A program made the position numbers and the translations under genes. Shown in pieces: positions 44,363-53,837 of a DNA stretch of 64,000 nucleotides. The DNA comes from Kaistella pullorum (lineage in GTDB: Bacteria; Bacteroidota; Bacteroidia; Flavobacteriales; Weeksellaceae). Positions within the stretch are counted from its first letter, which is position 1, and each line of letters opens with the position of its first letter. The notes beneath the pieces are model-generated. The model was not told where the DNA came from. It did no database searches and was given only the letters and a program-made list of their open reading frames with translations. Location: contig NZ_JACSPS010000002.1 of NCBI RefSeq assembly GCF_014837035.1, positions 697,851 through 761,850 on the forward strand. Direction: 5' to 3'.

Positions 44363-45964
44363 ATGAAAAAAATTTTACTATTTGCCTCATTTTTGGCAAT
44401 TCCGTTCTTCGGGAACGCGCAAATTTTTCAGGAAAATTTTGACGGAGCAGGACCCGGTTTCTCAGCCTGGACACTGATTGACGTCGATGGTCTTACCCAC
44501 GATGCCACTGTAGCAGAGTTTGATGCCGGTGCCTGGATCAGAAAAGACCGAGGTGGACCAACTCCGAATTACGGAGGACCGGATAATGATTATGCTGCCA
44601 TGAGTTCGTCGTGGTACAGCCCTCCGGGAGCTTCGAATGACTGGTTGATTTCGCCACAAATCACACTTCCTGCTGCAAACACTTTTTTGCAATGGGATTC
44701 TAAAGCACAGGATGCACTTTATCCCGACGGTTACAAGGTAATGTTGGCTCCGAACGGAGGAAATACCGAAAGCGATTTTACTGTAGAGCTATACAACACT
44801 ACTGCTGAAAGCGCTACGTGGGTTACACGCACTGTAAATCTCGCAGCCTATTCAGGGACAACAGTACGCGTTGCATTTGTTAATAATTCAAATGATAAGT
44901 TTGTCCTGTTAATTGATAACATTTCAGTGAACCTGGCGCCAACTTCGCCTCCTGACTGTGTAACGCAGGTTGCTCCGGCAAACGCGGCAACCGGAATAGA
45001 TTACACTGCGCCGGTAACCCTTTCCTGGACTGCGGCTACTACCGGAACTACTCCATCAAGCTACGATGTGTATCTCGGCACTTCGCCAAACCCTACCACC
45101 CTGCTTGCGAATGTAACAGGTACGAGTACGGTAGCCAACGGTCTTGCTGCTTCAACTACCTACTACTGGAAGGTAATTGCTAAAAACGGCGCCGGAGACG
45201 CGACTGGATGTACAGAGTTTTCATTCACTACGATGGACAATCCTTTTGCGCCATATTGCGGACCGATTGCTTTCACATCCAATACGGAACCGATCACACT
45301 TGTTAATTTTGCCGGAATAAATAACACAACTTCAGAAACGGTAAACGGAACGCCGGATCACGAGAACTTTACAAGTATTGTAGGCGACGTAACACAGGGA
45401 AGCTCTCACACCATTACGCTAAAAGGCAATACAGACGGAAACTTCACCAACAGATTCGTGGTGTTTATAGACTGGAACCAAAACGGTGTACTGAATGATG
45501 CCGGTGAAGTGTATCAGATCACACAAACCATCGTGAATTCCAGCGGAACAGATGGTGTGCAGGCTGTACAGACCCTGGCAGTACCTACAGATGCAGTGGT
45601 TGGTAATACCAGAATGAGAGTGAAAAAGATCTTCGGAACTACCAATTATCTTGACCCTTGCGCAGGAGCTTCATTCGGCCAGATCGAAGATTATACGCTT
45701 ACCGTGGGTGCTCTTGGCGTAAGCGATCAGGCTAAAAACGCTGTGAAAGTTTATCCAAACCCTGTAGTGGATGTTCTAAACATTGAATCACCGGATAAAG
45801 TGAAATCAATAACCGTATTTGACGCTACCGGAAGATCAGTTTCCACACATGTTCTGAATGCATCAAAATCCCAGGTTAATCTTTCAGCATTAGCTTCAGG
45901 AGTTTATGTAGTGAATATTGTAACTGACAAAGGTGTACAGACAGTAAAAATGATTAAAAAATAG
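44363..45964 (+). CDS. Secreted multi-domain T9SS protein (choice-of-anchor J, FN3, GEVED)
   Basis: 533 residues. Signal peptide (ILLFASFLAIPFFGNAQ), a choice-of-anchor J jelly-roll (about 20-190, with SSWYSPPGASNDWLISPQIT), an FN3 domain (about 200-292), a GEVED domain (about 297-450, FVVFIDWNQNGVLNDAGEVY) and a type A sorting tail (about 458-533, VKVYPNPVVDVLNIES). Exported by type IX secretion and surface-attached or released. An adhesion or binding role is likely; no enzymatic domain is seen. The fragment at 5.4 kb comes from a protein of this kind. Confidence 0.88.
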   Translation: MKKILLFASFLAIPFFGNAQIFQENFDGAGPGFSAWTLIDVDGLTHDATVAEFDAGAWIRKDRGGPTPNYGGPDNDYAAMSSSWYSPPGASNDWLISPQITLPAANTFLQWDSKAQDALYPDGYKVMLAPNGGNTESDFTVELYNTTAESATWVTRTVNLAAYSGTTVRVAFVNNSNDKFVLLIDNISVNLAPTSPPDCVTQVAPANAATGIDYTAPVTLSWTAATTGTTPSSYDVYLGTSPNPTTLLANVTGTSTVANGLAASTTYYWKVIAKNGAGDATGCTEFSFTTMDNPFAPYCGPIAFTSNTEPITLVNFAGINNTTSETVNGTPDHENFTSIVGDVTQGSSHTITLKGNTDGNFTNRFVVFIDWNQNGVLNDAGEVYQITQTIVNSSGTDGVQAVQTLAVPTDAVVGNTRMRVKKIFGTTNYLDPCAGASFGQIEDYTLTVGALGVSDQAKNAVKVYPNPVVDVLNIESPDKVKSITVFDATGRSVSTHVLNASKSQVNLSALASGVYVVNIVTDKGVQTVKMIKK

Positions 45965-45984
45965 TTTAATCTGAATCAATAAGA

Positions 45985-46011
45985 GGGCCTGCAATTTAGC
46001 AGGCCTTTTTT
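45985..46011 (+). terminator. Terminator after the choice-of-anchor J gene
   Basis: GGCCTGC/GCAGGCC stem, loop AATTTA, then six T. Confidence 0.85.
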
Positions 46012-46030
46012 GATTTATTTAATTGAAAGA

Positions 46031-46061
46031 TTGGTAGTTTATCAAAATATGATTACTTTTG
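46031..46061 (+). promoter_or_regulatory. Promoter of rpsF-rpsR-rplI
   Basis: TTG (46031-46033), 20-nt spacer, TACTTTTG (46054-46061), 33 nt before the rpsF ATG. Confidence 0.7.
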
Positions 46062-46094
46062 CACCTCGAAATATCTAACAATTTATTTAACATT

Positions 46095-46436
46095 ATGAAC
46101 AATTACGAAACTGTTTTCATTTTAACTCCCGTTCTGTCTGATACTCAGGTGGAGGAAGCAGTGCAAAAATTCGAAGATCTATTGACTTCACACAATTGCG
46201 AGATCGTTGCCAAAGAAAATTGGGGACTTAAGAAACTTGCTTACCCAATTCAGCTTAAGAAGAATGGCTTCTACACGCTGATTGAGTTTAAAGGTGAAGG
46301 AACTGTGGTTGCAGATTTGGAACTTGCTTTCAAACGTGATGAAAGAGTCATCCGTTTCCTTACAACAAAATTAGACAAGCACGCGATTGATTACGCTGTG
46401 ACGAGAAGATCTAAAAACAAATCTGCGAAAGCTTAA
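46095..46436 (+). CDS. rpsF: 30S ribosomal protein bS6
   Basis: 113 residues from ATG 46095: [51 protein letters not shown] and a basic C-terminal tail RSKNKSAKA. An upstream frame start at 46059 overlaps the promoter and is rejected. First gene of the S6-S18-L9 operon; S6 pairs with S18 in the platform of the small subunit. Confidence 0.96.
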   Translation: MNNYETVFILTPVLSDTQVEEAVQKFEDLLTSHNCEIVAKENWGLKKLAYPIQLKKNGFYTLIEFKGEGTVVADLELAFKRDERVIRFLTTKLDKHAIDYAVTRRSKNKSAKA

Positions 46437-46463
46437 TTTTAACCCACACAAAAATTTACGACA

Positions 46464-46766
46464 ATGGCAATAGACGATATGGCTAAACAAGCCTCAGCCG
46501 GTGGAGAATCTGAAGTAAAATTCCTTACTCCGCTTGACATCAATACAAAAACAGACAAAAAATACTGCCGATTCAAAAAATACGGAATCAAGCATGTAGA
46601 TTATAAAGACGCTAACTTCCTTCTTCAGTTCGTAAACGAGCAGGGTAAAATTTTACCAAGAAGATACACAGGAACTTCTTTGAAATACCAAAGAAAAGTT
46701 TCTGCAGCCATCAAAAGAGCAAGACACCTTGCGATGATGCCTTACGTAGCTGACTTACTTAAATAA
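46464..46766 (+). CDS. rpsR: 30S ribosomal protein bS18
   Basis: 100 residues, with [40 protein letters not shown] and [20 protein letters not shown], all standard for S18. The N-terminus has about 25 extra residues relative to E. coli, common in this phylum. No zinc-site cysteine set beyond Cys34 is apparent. Confidence 0.96.
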   Translation: MAIDDMAKQASAGGESEVKFLTPLDINTKTDKKYCRFKKYGIKHVDYKDANFLLQFVNEQGKILPRRYTGTSLKYQRKVSAAIKRARHLAMMPYVADLLK

Positions 46767-46946
46767 AAAAAATCGCAATTAGCCATTAGTTTTTCGCTTT
46801 TGGCTTTTTGTTGCTGAATACTAATTAATTCTAACTGTTTTAGATATTAGACTTTAGATATTAGCCATTAGATCTACGATTCGTTTCTTATTTTTAATTT
46901 CTAAGCTCTAGCTTCTAACCTCTAAAATCTAAACAAGACAACAACA
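46767..46946. repeat. Degenerate simple repeat between rpsR and rplI
   Basis: A 180-bp gap inside the ribosomal operon holding variants of TTAGATATTAG (46842-46876: TTAGATATTAGAC, TTTAGATATTAGCC, ATTAGATC) and then TTTCTAAGCTCTAGCTTCTAACCTC-like stretches (46900-46931, in parts). The same motif family is read through inside trpF. No gene or terminator seen. Confidence 0.55.
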
Positions 46947-47471
46947 ATGGAAATTATCTTAAAAAAAGACGTAGAAAACTTAGGACTTGAGTTTGATACT
47001 GTAAACGTAAAACCTGGTTACGCAAGAAACTATTTGCTTCCACAAGGTCTGGCTCTTTTGGCTACACCAAAGAACAAAGCAAACCTTGAGGCAACTCTGG
47101 AAGCACGCAAAGATGAAGAAGCTAAGTTGGTAGCGAACGCTAACGCAATCGTTGAGCAACTGAAGAAAACAAACATCACTATCGCTACCAAAGTAGGTGC
47201 AGGTGACAAACTTTTCGGATCTATCAACAATGCTGACCTTTCAGACGAACTTTCGAAAGCAGGTGTAAACGTTGACAAAAAATACATCAAAATTCCAGGG
47301 AACACAATCAAGAGAACTGGTAAAGTAGAAGCAATCATCAGACTCCACAGAAATGTAGAGCACACATACGAGTTCGAAATCGTATCTGATGCGCCTCCTG
47401 CACCGGCAGCTCCGAAAGCAGCTCCTGCGAAAAAGCAGACAGAAGAGGAAACTACTTCAGAAGAAGCTTAA
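46947..47471 (+). CDS. rplI: 50S ribosomal protein bL9
   Basis: 174 residues. N-terminal L9 domain MEIILKKDVENLGLEFDTVN and VKPGYARNYLLPQGLALLAT, then the long connecting helix (about 42-78) and C-terminal domain with FGSINNADLSDELSKAGVNV. An Ala/Pro/Glu-rich tail of about 25 residues (APAAPKAAPAKKQTEEE) is an addition seen in Bacteroidetes L9. Last gene of the operon. Confidence 0.95.
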   Translation: MEIILKKDVENLGLEFDTVNVKPGYARNYLLPQGLALLATPKNKANLEATLEARKDEEAKLVANANAIVEQLKKTNITIATKVGAGDKLFGSINNADLSDELSKAGVNVDKKYIKIPGNTIKRTGKVEAIIRLHRNVEHTYEFEIVSDAPPAPAAPKAAPAKKQTEEETTSEEA

Positions 47472-47490
47472 TTCTTCCACAATATTTTTA

Positions 47491-47529
47491 AAAGAATCCG
47501 GTAAATTTATTTGCCGGATTCTTTTTTTG
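47491..47529 (+). terminator. Terminator after rplI
   Basis: AGAATCCGG/CCGGATTCT stem (47493-47501/47514-47522), then TTTTTTT. Confidence 0.85.
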
Positions 47530-47562
47530 TGTTTGTTCAGCGCTGATTTTTAATTAAAAGGT

Positions 47563-47570
47563 TATTTTTG
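47563..47570 (+). promoter_or_regulatory. Possible -7 box TATTTTTG directly before the ClC gene
   Basis: TAnnTTTG match only 3 nt before the ATG at 47574, which would make the transcript leaderless. Could be a chance match in T-rich DNA. Confidence 0.3.
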
Positions 47571-47573
47571 TTT

Positions 47574-48956
47574 ATGCTTCGGATCCTCGTTTACTTAAGA
47601 CGCAGTTTAAAAAAAGCGTTCGACAACCTTCACAATGAAAAGCTAAAACACAATCTGCTGCAGGCCATTCCGTTCTGGATTGGCTCGCTGATCACCGGTG
47701 TATTTGCGGTGATGTACGCGAAAATATTCACCTGGGGCGAAAAACTGATGAATTTTATCCTCGACTGGAACGCTTGGATGATCTTCATCATTGCACCGAT
47801 TGGTTTTGTACTGTCTTGGTGGCTGGTGAAAGAATTTGCGCCCTATTCCAAAGGCAGCGGAATTCCGCAGGTGATGGCAGCCGTAGACTTGGCCAATCCG
47901 CGCGAACATAAAAAAATCCGGAATCTATTAAGCTTAAAGATCATCATCCTTAAAGTTCTGTCGAGCCTCGCGCTGATCATCGGAGGTGGCGCGGTGGGCC
48001 GCGAAGGCCCGACGATACAGATTGCTGGCTCCGTTTTCCGGAAAGTAAATGAATACCTGCCGGAATGGTGGCCGAAAATATCGAAGAAAAACATGATTAT
48101 GACTGGCGCGGCGGCCGGTCTTTCAGCGGCATTCAATACGCCGCTGGGCGGAATCGTGTTCGCGGTAGAGGAACTTTCGAAGACGCATATCAATTACTTT
48201 AAAACCGCTTTGTTTACCGCCGTCATCATCGCCGGCCTCACTGCCCAGACGCTTGCCGGTTCCTATCTCTACCTTGGTTATCCCAAAACATCAGATGTAG
48301 CTTTGACTGTAATGTTTCCCGTGATGCTGGTTTCAGGTGTTTCGGGTGTTTTTGCAAGCCAGCTTTCGGTCTTGATGCTTAAAATAAATGCCTGGAAGAA
48401 AAATTTAAAAACACAGAGGGCACATATACTATTTCTTGTGCTGTCCGCGCTTTTCATCGCGTCACTCGCCTACTTTGTCAACCGTGAAATTCTTGGCTCA
48501 GGAAAGGAAATCATGGACAGGACGCTCTTCAGCGACGATAAACATGAAGAGTGGTACATGCCGTTGTTTAGGATGATCGGGCCCGCAGTTTCGTTCACTT
48601 CAGGCGGTGCCGGCGGTATCTTTGCACCGGCCCTCTCTGCAGGCGCGAGTATTGGATCCGTGATTTCAGGTTGGATTGAATTGACGCCGAACGAGACCAA
48701 TGTGGTGATCCTTTCCGGAATGGTCGCATTTCTCACGGGAATTACGCGCGCACCATTTACATCTGCGATTATCGTACTTGAAATGACCGACCGTCATTCG
48801 CTTATATTTCATCTGATGCTTGCCGGAATGGTTTCTTCGATTGTTTCACTAATGATCAGCCGCAGGTCATTATATGACGCCCTAAAAACAACATACCTGG
48901 CAGAAATAAGAAGCGAGACCGCACTGGAAAATTCAAATAAAAAAATCCGACAATAA
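47574..48956 (+). CDS. ClC-family chloride channel/antiporter
   Basis: 460 residues, about ten hydrophobic helices. The three ClC selectivity motifs are present: SKGSGIPQVMAA, VGREGPTIQIAG (with the gating glutamate of GREGP) and AGGIFAPALSAGASIG. Inner-membrane chloride transport or Cl/H exchange. No CBS domain follows. The start is ATG 47574 (TTG 47568 in the same frame). The stop lies within a hairpin that terminates the convergent gene. Confidence 0.92.
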   Translation: MLRILVYLRRSLKKAFDNLHNEKLKHNLLQAIPFWIGSLITGVFAVMYAKIFTWGEKLMNFILDWNAWMIFIIAPIGFVLSWWLVKEFAPYSKGSGIPQVMAAVDLANPREHKKIRNLLSLKIIILKVLSSLALIIGGGAVGREGPTIQIAGSVFRKVNEYLPEWWPKISKKNMIMTGAAAGLSAAFNTPLGGIVFAVEELSKTHINYFKTALFTAVIIAGLTAQTLAGSYLYLGYPKTSDVALTVMFPVMLVSGVSGVFASQLSVLMLKINAWKKNLKTQRAHILFLVLSALFIASLAYFVNREILGSGKEIMDRTLFSDDKHEEWYMPLFRMIGPAVSFTSGGAGGIFAPALSAGASIGSVISGWIELTPNETNVVILSGMVAFLTGITRAPFTSAIIVLEMTDRHSLIFHLMLAGMVSSIVSLMISRRSLYDALKTTYLAEIRSETALENSNKKIRQ

Positions 48957-48967
48957 ATTATCGGATT
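48937..48967 (-). terminator. Terminator of the glutamate-synthase-like gene
   Basis: AATCCGA/TCGGATT stem with a 10-nt loop and a T-run on the minus strand; overlaps the ClC stop codon. Confidence 0.7.
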
Positions 48968-48992
48968 CTATTTTATGTAAAAAAATTTGCGT

Positions 48993-50513
48993 TTAGTATT
49001 TCGTAAGCCTTTCTTTAATGTTCCCCAAAATATCCGGGAAATAAAGGTCTGAAAGATGCTCAAACTCGTCACCGCGCATAAACATTGAAGCATCTACCTC
49101 ATCATATGAACTGCGACCGGCTGCGGCAATCAGTTCATTACATGTACGGAGCGTATTTTTATGGAAATGATACACACGTTCGCTCTTATCAGTGACATCA
49201 AGGCCTTTGATGAGCATTTTGTCCTGAGTAGCAACGCCGGTTGGACAGTTATTCGTATTACATCTCAAAGCCTGAATGCAACCCAGTGCGAACATAAAAC
49301 CGCGCGCGTTGTTACACATATCTGCACCCATCGCCACAGCGCGCAGGATATCAAGAGCTGTAAGCACTTTTCCGCTCGCAATAATCCTGATCTTATCACG
49401 CAGATTAAGATCTTTTAAGGTTCTGTTGACAAAGATCAGCGCAGGCTCCAGTGGCATACCAACACCATCCGAAAATTCCGGCGGAGCAGCTCCAGTACCG
49501 CCTTCCGCACCGTCTACGGTGATGAAATCCGGATAGATCTTCAGTACATTCATTTGGACGCAAATGTCCTCAAACTCTTTGGTATCACCGATGCAAAGCT
49601 TAAAACCAACAGGTTTTCCTCCTGAAAGTTCGCGCAGTTGCTGCACAAATCTCAATAAACCAGCCGGATCAGAAAATGCCGAGTGTGATGGCGGAGAAAT
49701 AATCGTCAGTCCAGGACGTACATGTCGGATTGCCGCGATTTCGGGCGTATTCTTCGAACCCGGCAATACGCCACCATGGCCTGGTTTCGCCCCCTGTGAA
49801 AGCTTGATTTCAATCATTTTCACATTGGGCAACGAAGCATTTTTAGTAAAGATTTCAGGTGAAAAACGCCCGTCATCATCCCGGCAGCCAAAATATCCGG
49901 TACCGATTTGCCAGCACAGGTCACCGCCTTCCAGATGATAAGGTGAAATTCCCCCTTCACCTGTATTGTGGTAAAACTGACCTTTTTTTGCGCCTTTGTT
50001 AAGTGCCATCTGGGCCCGGTCGCTCAGGGAACCAAAACTCATCGCAGAAATATTAAACAATGAAGCCTCGTATTTCTGTGTACACTGCTCGCCGCCTACC
50101 CAAACTTTGGGTAACTCTTCGTTCGGTGACTTTGCGTAAATGGAATGTTTTATCCCTTCATATTTCCGGTGGTTCACTTCCAGCTGCGTCCCGAACGGCA
50201 CAGTATCGCTGATGTTCTTGGCGCGTCTGTATACTGCGGATCTTTCGTTTCTCGGGAATGGTTTACCGTCTGTTTCACGCTCGATGAAATATTGCTGCAT
50301 TTCGGGGGAGATACTTTCGAAAAAATAGCGGAAGTAACCCAAAACCGGAAAATTCCGCAGGATTGCATGTTTAGTCTGGAAGGCGTTGTAAATCCCAATT
50401 GCGTAGATGCATGTCAGCAGAATCGGGATCCAGTAGTGCGCTCTTATGAGAAGTGAGATTGCCCACACCAAAATAAGCACGATAATACCATATTTAATGA
50501 ACTTGTCTCTCAT
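48993..50513 (-). CDS. FMN-binding glutamate synthase-like membrane protein
   Basis: 506 residues. Two N-terminal membrane helices (about 8-26 and 29-47), then a glutamate-synthase central domain (GltB domain 2): NISAMSFGSLSDRAQMALNK, ISPYHLEGGDLCWQIGTGYF, SQGAKPGHGGVLPGS, DFITVDGAEGGTGAAPPEF (FMN site) and CNTNNCPTGVATQD with the iron-sulfur-like cysteines. It lacks the amidotransferase domain, so it does not make glutamate from glutamine alone. The physiological substrate of this membrane-bound group is unknown. Confidence 0.85.
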   Translation of the reverse strand: MRDKFIKYGIIVLILVWAISLLIRAHYWIPILLTCIYAIGIYNAFQTKHAILRNFPVLGYFRYFFESISPEMQQYFIERETDGKPFPRNERSAVYRRAKNISDTVPFGTQLEVNHRKYEGIKHSIYAKSPNEELPKVWVGGEQCTQKYEASLFNISAMSFGSLSDRAQMALNKGAKKGQFYHNTGEGGISPYHLEGGDLCWQIGTGYFGCRDDDGRFSPEIFTKNASLPNVKMIEIKLSQGAKPGHGGVLPGSKNTPEIAAIRHVRPGLTIISPPSHSAFSDPAGLLRFVQQLRELSGGKPVGFKLCIGDTKEFEDICVQMNVLKIYPDFITVDGAEGGTGAAPPEFSDGVGMPLEPALIFVNRTLKDLNLRDKIRIIASGKVLTALDILRAVAMGADMCNNARGFMFALGCIQALRCNTNNCPTGVATQDKMLIKGLDVTDKSERVYHFHKNTLRTCNELIAAAGRSSYDEVDASMFMRGDEFEHLSDLYFPDILGNIKERLTKY

Positions 50514-50563
50514 TATTATTTTGATTAAAAAATGACCTCAAATTTACCAATAATAAACCGACT

Positions 50564-50596
50564 AAAAAAACCACTTTCATTATAGAAAGTGGTTTT
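50564..50596 (-). terminator. Terminator of the polysaccharide locus
   Basis: Perfect 12-bp stem AAAACCACTTTC/GAAAGTGGTTTT, loop of 6, T-run on the minus strand. Confidence 0.85.
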
Positions 50597-50607
50597 ATTA
50601 AAAGCAT

Positions 50608-52935
50608 CTATTTACTCCAGTTTATTTTGGTTTTGCTCACATCGGCAGAGTTGGTTCCGATCATGATCTCAAATTCCCCGGGTTCCCAATCGAACTTCAG
50701 TTCGTGATTGTAGAACTTCAAGTCCTCCGGCGTGATGGTGAATGTCACCGTTTTGCTTTCGCCTTTTTGCAGGAATGCTTTTTCGAAACCTTTAAGCTCC
50801 TTCACCGGTCTGGTGTTGCTTCCCACCAAGTCACGAATGTATAGCTGCACTACTTCGGAACCGTCATAGTTTCCGGTATTGCGCAGGTTTACACTTGCGG
50901 TGACAGAGGTGTCTCCTTTCGGATTGGTGTTTGAGACCTTCATATCCGAATAGCTGAATGTTGTATAACTGAGTCCGTAGCCGAACGGATACAGCGGTGT
51001 GTTGCATTCATCCATATAATTGGCGCGGAAACGCTCATATTCACATTTATCCACTTTCTCACTGTTCAGCGGACGGCCCGTATTTTTATGATTATAATAA
51101 ATCGGAACCTGGCCTAAACTACGTGGAAAGGTTACCGGTAATTTTCCGGAAGGGTTCACTTTGCCGTAAAGAACGTCTGTGATCGCATGCCCGGCCTCAG
51201 TTCCCGGAAACCAAACATTTAATATGGCATCTGGAACCTCTTTTACATTGGTAAGCGCGAGTGGACGGCCAGTAAACAGCACCATTACAATTGGTTTGCC
51301 CGTTTTCTTTAGTTCCATCAACAGATCAACCTGAGATTTTGGAATATCAATTTCAGTTCTTGATGACGATTCACCGCTCATTTCGGCAGATTCCCCAATG
51401 GCCAGAACGATAACATCCGATTTTTTCGCAACTTCCACCGCTTCTTTTAAGATTACATCTGCTGGGCGGTTATCGCGGTCCGTCAGTTTGCCGTGTGCGG
51501 CGTAGATGTTCTCCAATTTTTCACTGTAATCGATATTCGCACCTTTTGCGGAGATAAACTTAGTATTCTTTCCAAAGTTTTCCTGCAGACCTTTCATTAA
51601 AGACACTGAATTTGAATGCTTTGCACCCACGCTCCAGGTTCCGGCCATATTCAGTGCATTATTAACCAACGGTCCGATTACTGCAACAGTTCCACCGGGT
51701 TTCAATGGTAAAACATTGTTTTCATTCTTCATTAAAACCACCGACTGTGCGGCCGCACTACGCGCGATTTCGCGGTTTTTGAGGCTGTAGACTTCCTTTT
51801 CGGCAGCTTTAGGATCACCATATCGGTATGGATCATCGAAAAGACCTAAATCGTATTTCGCTTCCAGAACTCTTTTTGCAGCAAGATCGATTTCAGCCTG
51901 TGTGACTTTACCTTCCTGCAATGATTTCTTTAAAGTCGTCAGGAAACCTTCACCTACCATATCCATATCGATACCTGCCTTCAGTGCCAATGCCGAAACT
52001 TGTTGCAGGTCTCCCATTCCGTGATCGATCATCTCATTGATACCGGTGTAATCGCTTACCACGAAACCCTTGAAGCCCCATTGATTTCTCAGAACCTCAG
52101 TCTGCAGCCAGCGGTTGCCGGTCGCCGGTATGCCATCTACTTCGTTGAAAGAAGCCATCACTGTTCCTACACCTGCATCTACCGCAGCTTTGTAAGGTGG
52201 AAAATATTCATTGAACATGCGCACATGGCTCATGTCAACGGTATTGTAGTCCATTCCGGCTTCACCGGCTCCGTAGAGTGCGAAGTGTTTTACACATGCC
52301 AGGATGGTATTTTTAAGCGATAAATCTTTGCCCTGATAACCGTAAACCATCGCTTTCGCAATCTCACTTCCGAGGTAAGGATCTTCACCCGAACCTTCGG
52401 AAATGCGTCCCCAACGTGGTTCACGCGATATGTCGGTCATTGGGGAGAATGTCCACGAAATACCGTCCGATGAAGCTTCACTAGCTGCAACACGCGCCGT
52501 CTGCTGAATCAGGTTCATGTCCCAGGAGGCGGCAAGACCCAGTGGAATCGGGAACGTGGTTTCATAGCCGTGGATCACGTCCATACCGAAAATCAAAGGT
52601 ATTTTCAGACGGCTTTTCTCTACCGCCACTTTCTGTACCGCCCGTATCTTCTCAGCACCTTTGATATTAAAAAGTCCGCCTACCGAACCTTCTTCTATCT
52701 TCTTGCCGATGTTGGAATTTTGGGCCTGACCTGTGGTGAAGTCGCCGGCACTCGGTAAATTGAGCTGTCCAATCTTTTCATCCAGCGTCATTTTGGCTAA
52801 AAGCGAATTGACGAAAGCCTCCTTTTTGGTTTTATATTGCTGCGTTTGGTAAGACTGTACCGGTTTCGAGACGGTTTCCTGCGCCGAGACCACGTGCGAG
52901 AGTGCCAGCGCCGCTACTAAAACTAATTTTTTCAT
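50608..52935 (-). CDS. bglX: GH3 beta-glucosidase (BglX type)
   Basis: 775 residues. Signal peptide (KLVLVAALALSHVVSAQ), GH3 N-terminal barrel with GFVVSDYTGINEM (nucleophile Asp295), GH3 C-terminal domain, and an FnIII-like tail with SEVVQLYIRDLVGSNTRPVK. Periplasmic exo-enzyme releasing glucose from the non-reducing end of beta-gluco-oligosaccharides. Bacteroides GH3 enzymes encoded beside GH144 genes prefer sophorose and other beta-1,2 sugars, so this is likely the final step of the locus. It starts 11 bp after the esterase gene. Confidence 0.93.
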   Translation of the reverse strand: MKKLVLVAALALSHVVSAQETVSKPVQSYQTQQYKTKKEAFVNSLLAKMTLDEKIGQLNLPSAGDFTTGQAQNSNIGKKIEEGSVGGLFNIKGAEKIRAVQKVAVEKSRLKIPLIFGMDVIHGYETTFPIPLGLAASWDMNLIQQTARVAASEASSDGISWTFSPMTDISREPRWGRISEGSGEDPYLGSEIAKAMVYGYQGKDLSLKNTILACVKHFALYGAGEAGMDYNTVDMSHVRMFNEYFPPYKAAVDAGVGTVMASFNEVDGIPATGNRWLQTEVLRNQWGFKGFVVSDYTGINEMIDHGMGDLQQVSALALKAGIDMDMVGEGFLTTLKKSLQEGKVTQAEIDLAAKRVLEAKYDLGLFDDPYRYGDPKAAEKEVYSLKNREIARSAAAQSVVLMKNENNVLPLKPGGTVAVIGPLVNNALNMAGTWSVGAKHSNSVSLMKGLQENFGKNTKFISAKGANIDYSEKLENIYAAHGKLTDRDNRPADVILKEAVEVAKKSDVIVLAIGESAEMSGESSSRTEIDIPKSQVDLLMELKKTGKPIVMVLFTGRPLALTNVKEVPDAILNVWFPGTEAGHAITDVLYGKVNPSGKLPVTFPRSLGQVPIYYNHKNTGRPLNSEKVDKCEYERFRANYMDECNTPLYPFGYGLSYTTFSYSDMKVSNTNPKGDTSVTASVNLRNTGNYDGSEVVQLYIRDLVGSNTRPVKELKGFEKAFLQKGESKTVTFTITPEDLKFYNHELKFDWEPGEFEIMIGTNSADVSKTKINWSK

Positions 52936-52946
52936 AATATATCAAT

Positions 52947-53654
52947 TTACTTTTTTTTGCTTTGAGCGAGCATCCACTCATAAAGTTTAGGATCCGAATA
53001 GGTAGAATCCCAGGAGTTGTGATTAGCATTCGGGAATAGAATAAGTTCCACATTCTTATTGGTTTTCCTTATTTCCTGATAAATTTCGATTGAATTCATC
53101 GGTGAAACAATATCGTCATTGGCACCGTGATAGATTTTCATGGGCAATTCTGAATACTGCGCCGCGCGAACCTTCATCAGTCGGTCAACCGGCGGACAGA
53201 CAGGCACCACGGCCGAAAAGACTTCCGGATGCTCCATGGCTAATTTCAAAGTTCCCCAACCGCCCATAGAAAGGCCGGTAAGGATGATTTTCGAGTCATC
53301 TATCCTGTATTTCTGCTGGATTTCTTTGATCAGATAGTAGATCGCTTCCGTGTCCCACCACTCGCCGGCCGGGCACTGTGGCGCAAGGATGGCGACAGGC
53401 TCAGGAATCAGATTTTTATACTGAAACGGACCGTTCACTTTCACTTTTTCAAGGTCGTTTCCCCTTTCTCCAGAGCCATGCAGGAAAACCATGAGCGGCA
53501 CTTTGCCTTTAGCGTTTGCGGGATAATCTAAAATGTACGATATCTGTTTGGTTTTACTTATTTTCTTATTCAGCGAACTTTTGATTTCCTGCGAATGTAG
53601 ATTGCCAAAAATCAGCAGCAAACTCAGCGGGAATAATATTTTTAAATTTTTCAT
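52947..53654 (-). CDS. Secreted alpha/beta-hydrolase (esterase/peptidase-like)
   Basis: 235 residues. Signal peptide (ILFPLSLLLIFGNLHSQ), oxyanion region VFLHGSGERGNDLEK, nucleophile Ser129 in LTGLSMGGWGTLKLA, acid in YHGANDDIVSP and base in NANHNSWDSTY. It belongs to the PHB-depolymerase/dienelactone-type group often found in polysaccharide loci. An esterase that removes acyl decorations from the glycan is a reasonable guess; specificity cannot be read. Separated from the upstream GH144 gene by repeat E. Confidence 0.82.
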   Translation of the reverse strand: MKNLKILFPLSLLLIFGNLHSQEIKSSLNKKISKTKQISYILDYPANAKGKVPLMVFLHGSGERGNDLEKVKVNGPFQYKNLIPEPVAILAPQCPAGEWWDTEAIYYLIKEIQQKYRIDDSKIILTGLSMGGWGTLKLAMEHPEVFSAVVPVCPPVDRLMKVRAAQYSELPMKIYHGANDDIVSPMNSIEIYQEIRKTNKNVELILFPNANHNSWDSTYSDPKLYEWMLAQSKKK

Positions 53655-53720
53655 GTAGTTCAGATATTTAAACTTTAAAATTCTAATGATTCCAGGCGTA
53701 TATTTTTTATTAAATACTTT

Positions 53721-53807
53721 CCCCTAGCCCCGATTGCAGTGGAAATCCTTTTTATTTTTTCCGGCAGGAAAAATAAAAAGATTGCAACGGAAAGCGGGAA
53801 TAGCTCC
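53721..53807 (+). repeat. Structured intergenic element, copy E, in the polysaccharide locus
   Basis: CCCCTAGCCCCGATTGCAG, TGGAAATC, an AT-rich inverted repeat (53748-53762/53767-53780, one bulge, loop GGCA), GATTGCAACGGAAAGCG and GGAATAGCTCC. The flanks pair as CTA/TAG and CCCG/CGGG, as in copy A. Lies between the first GH144 gene and the esterase gene. Confidence 0.72.
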
Positions 53808-53837
53808 AAAAAAACATTTCGAACCGAACCAAAGCTT

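Noticed and set aside
44462-44692. Antisense frame in the T9SS gene and many similar overlapping frames
   Set aside because: Shadow frames opposite strongly coding genes, without motifs, starts or promoters of their own.
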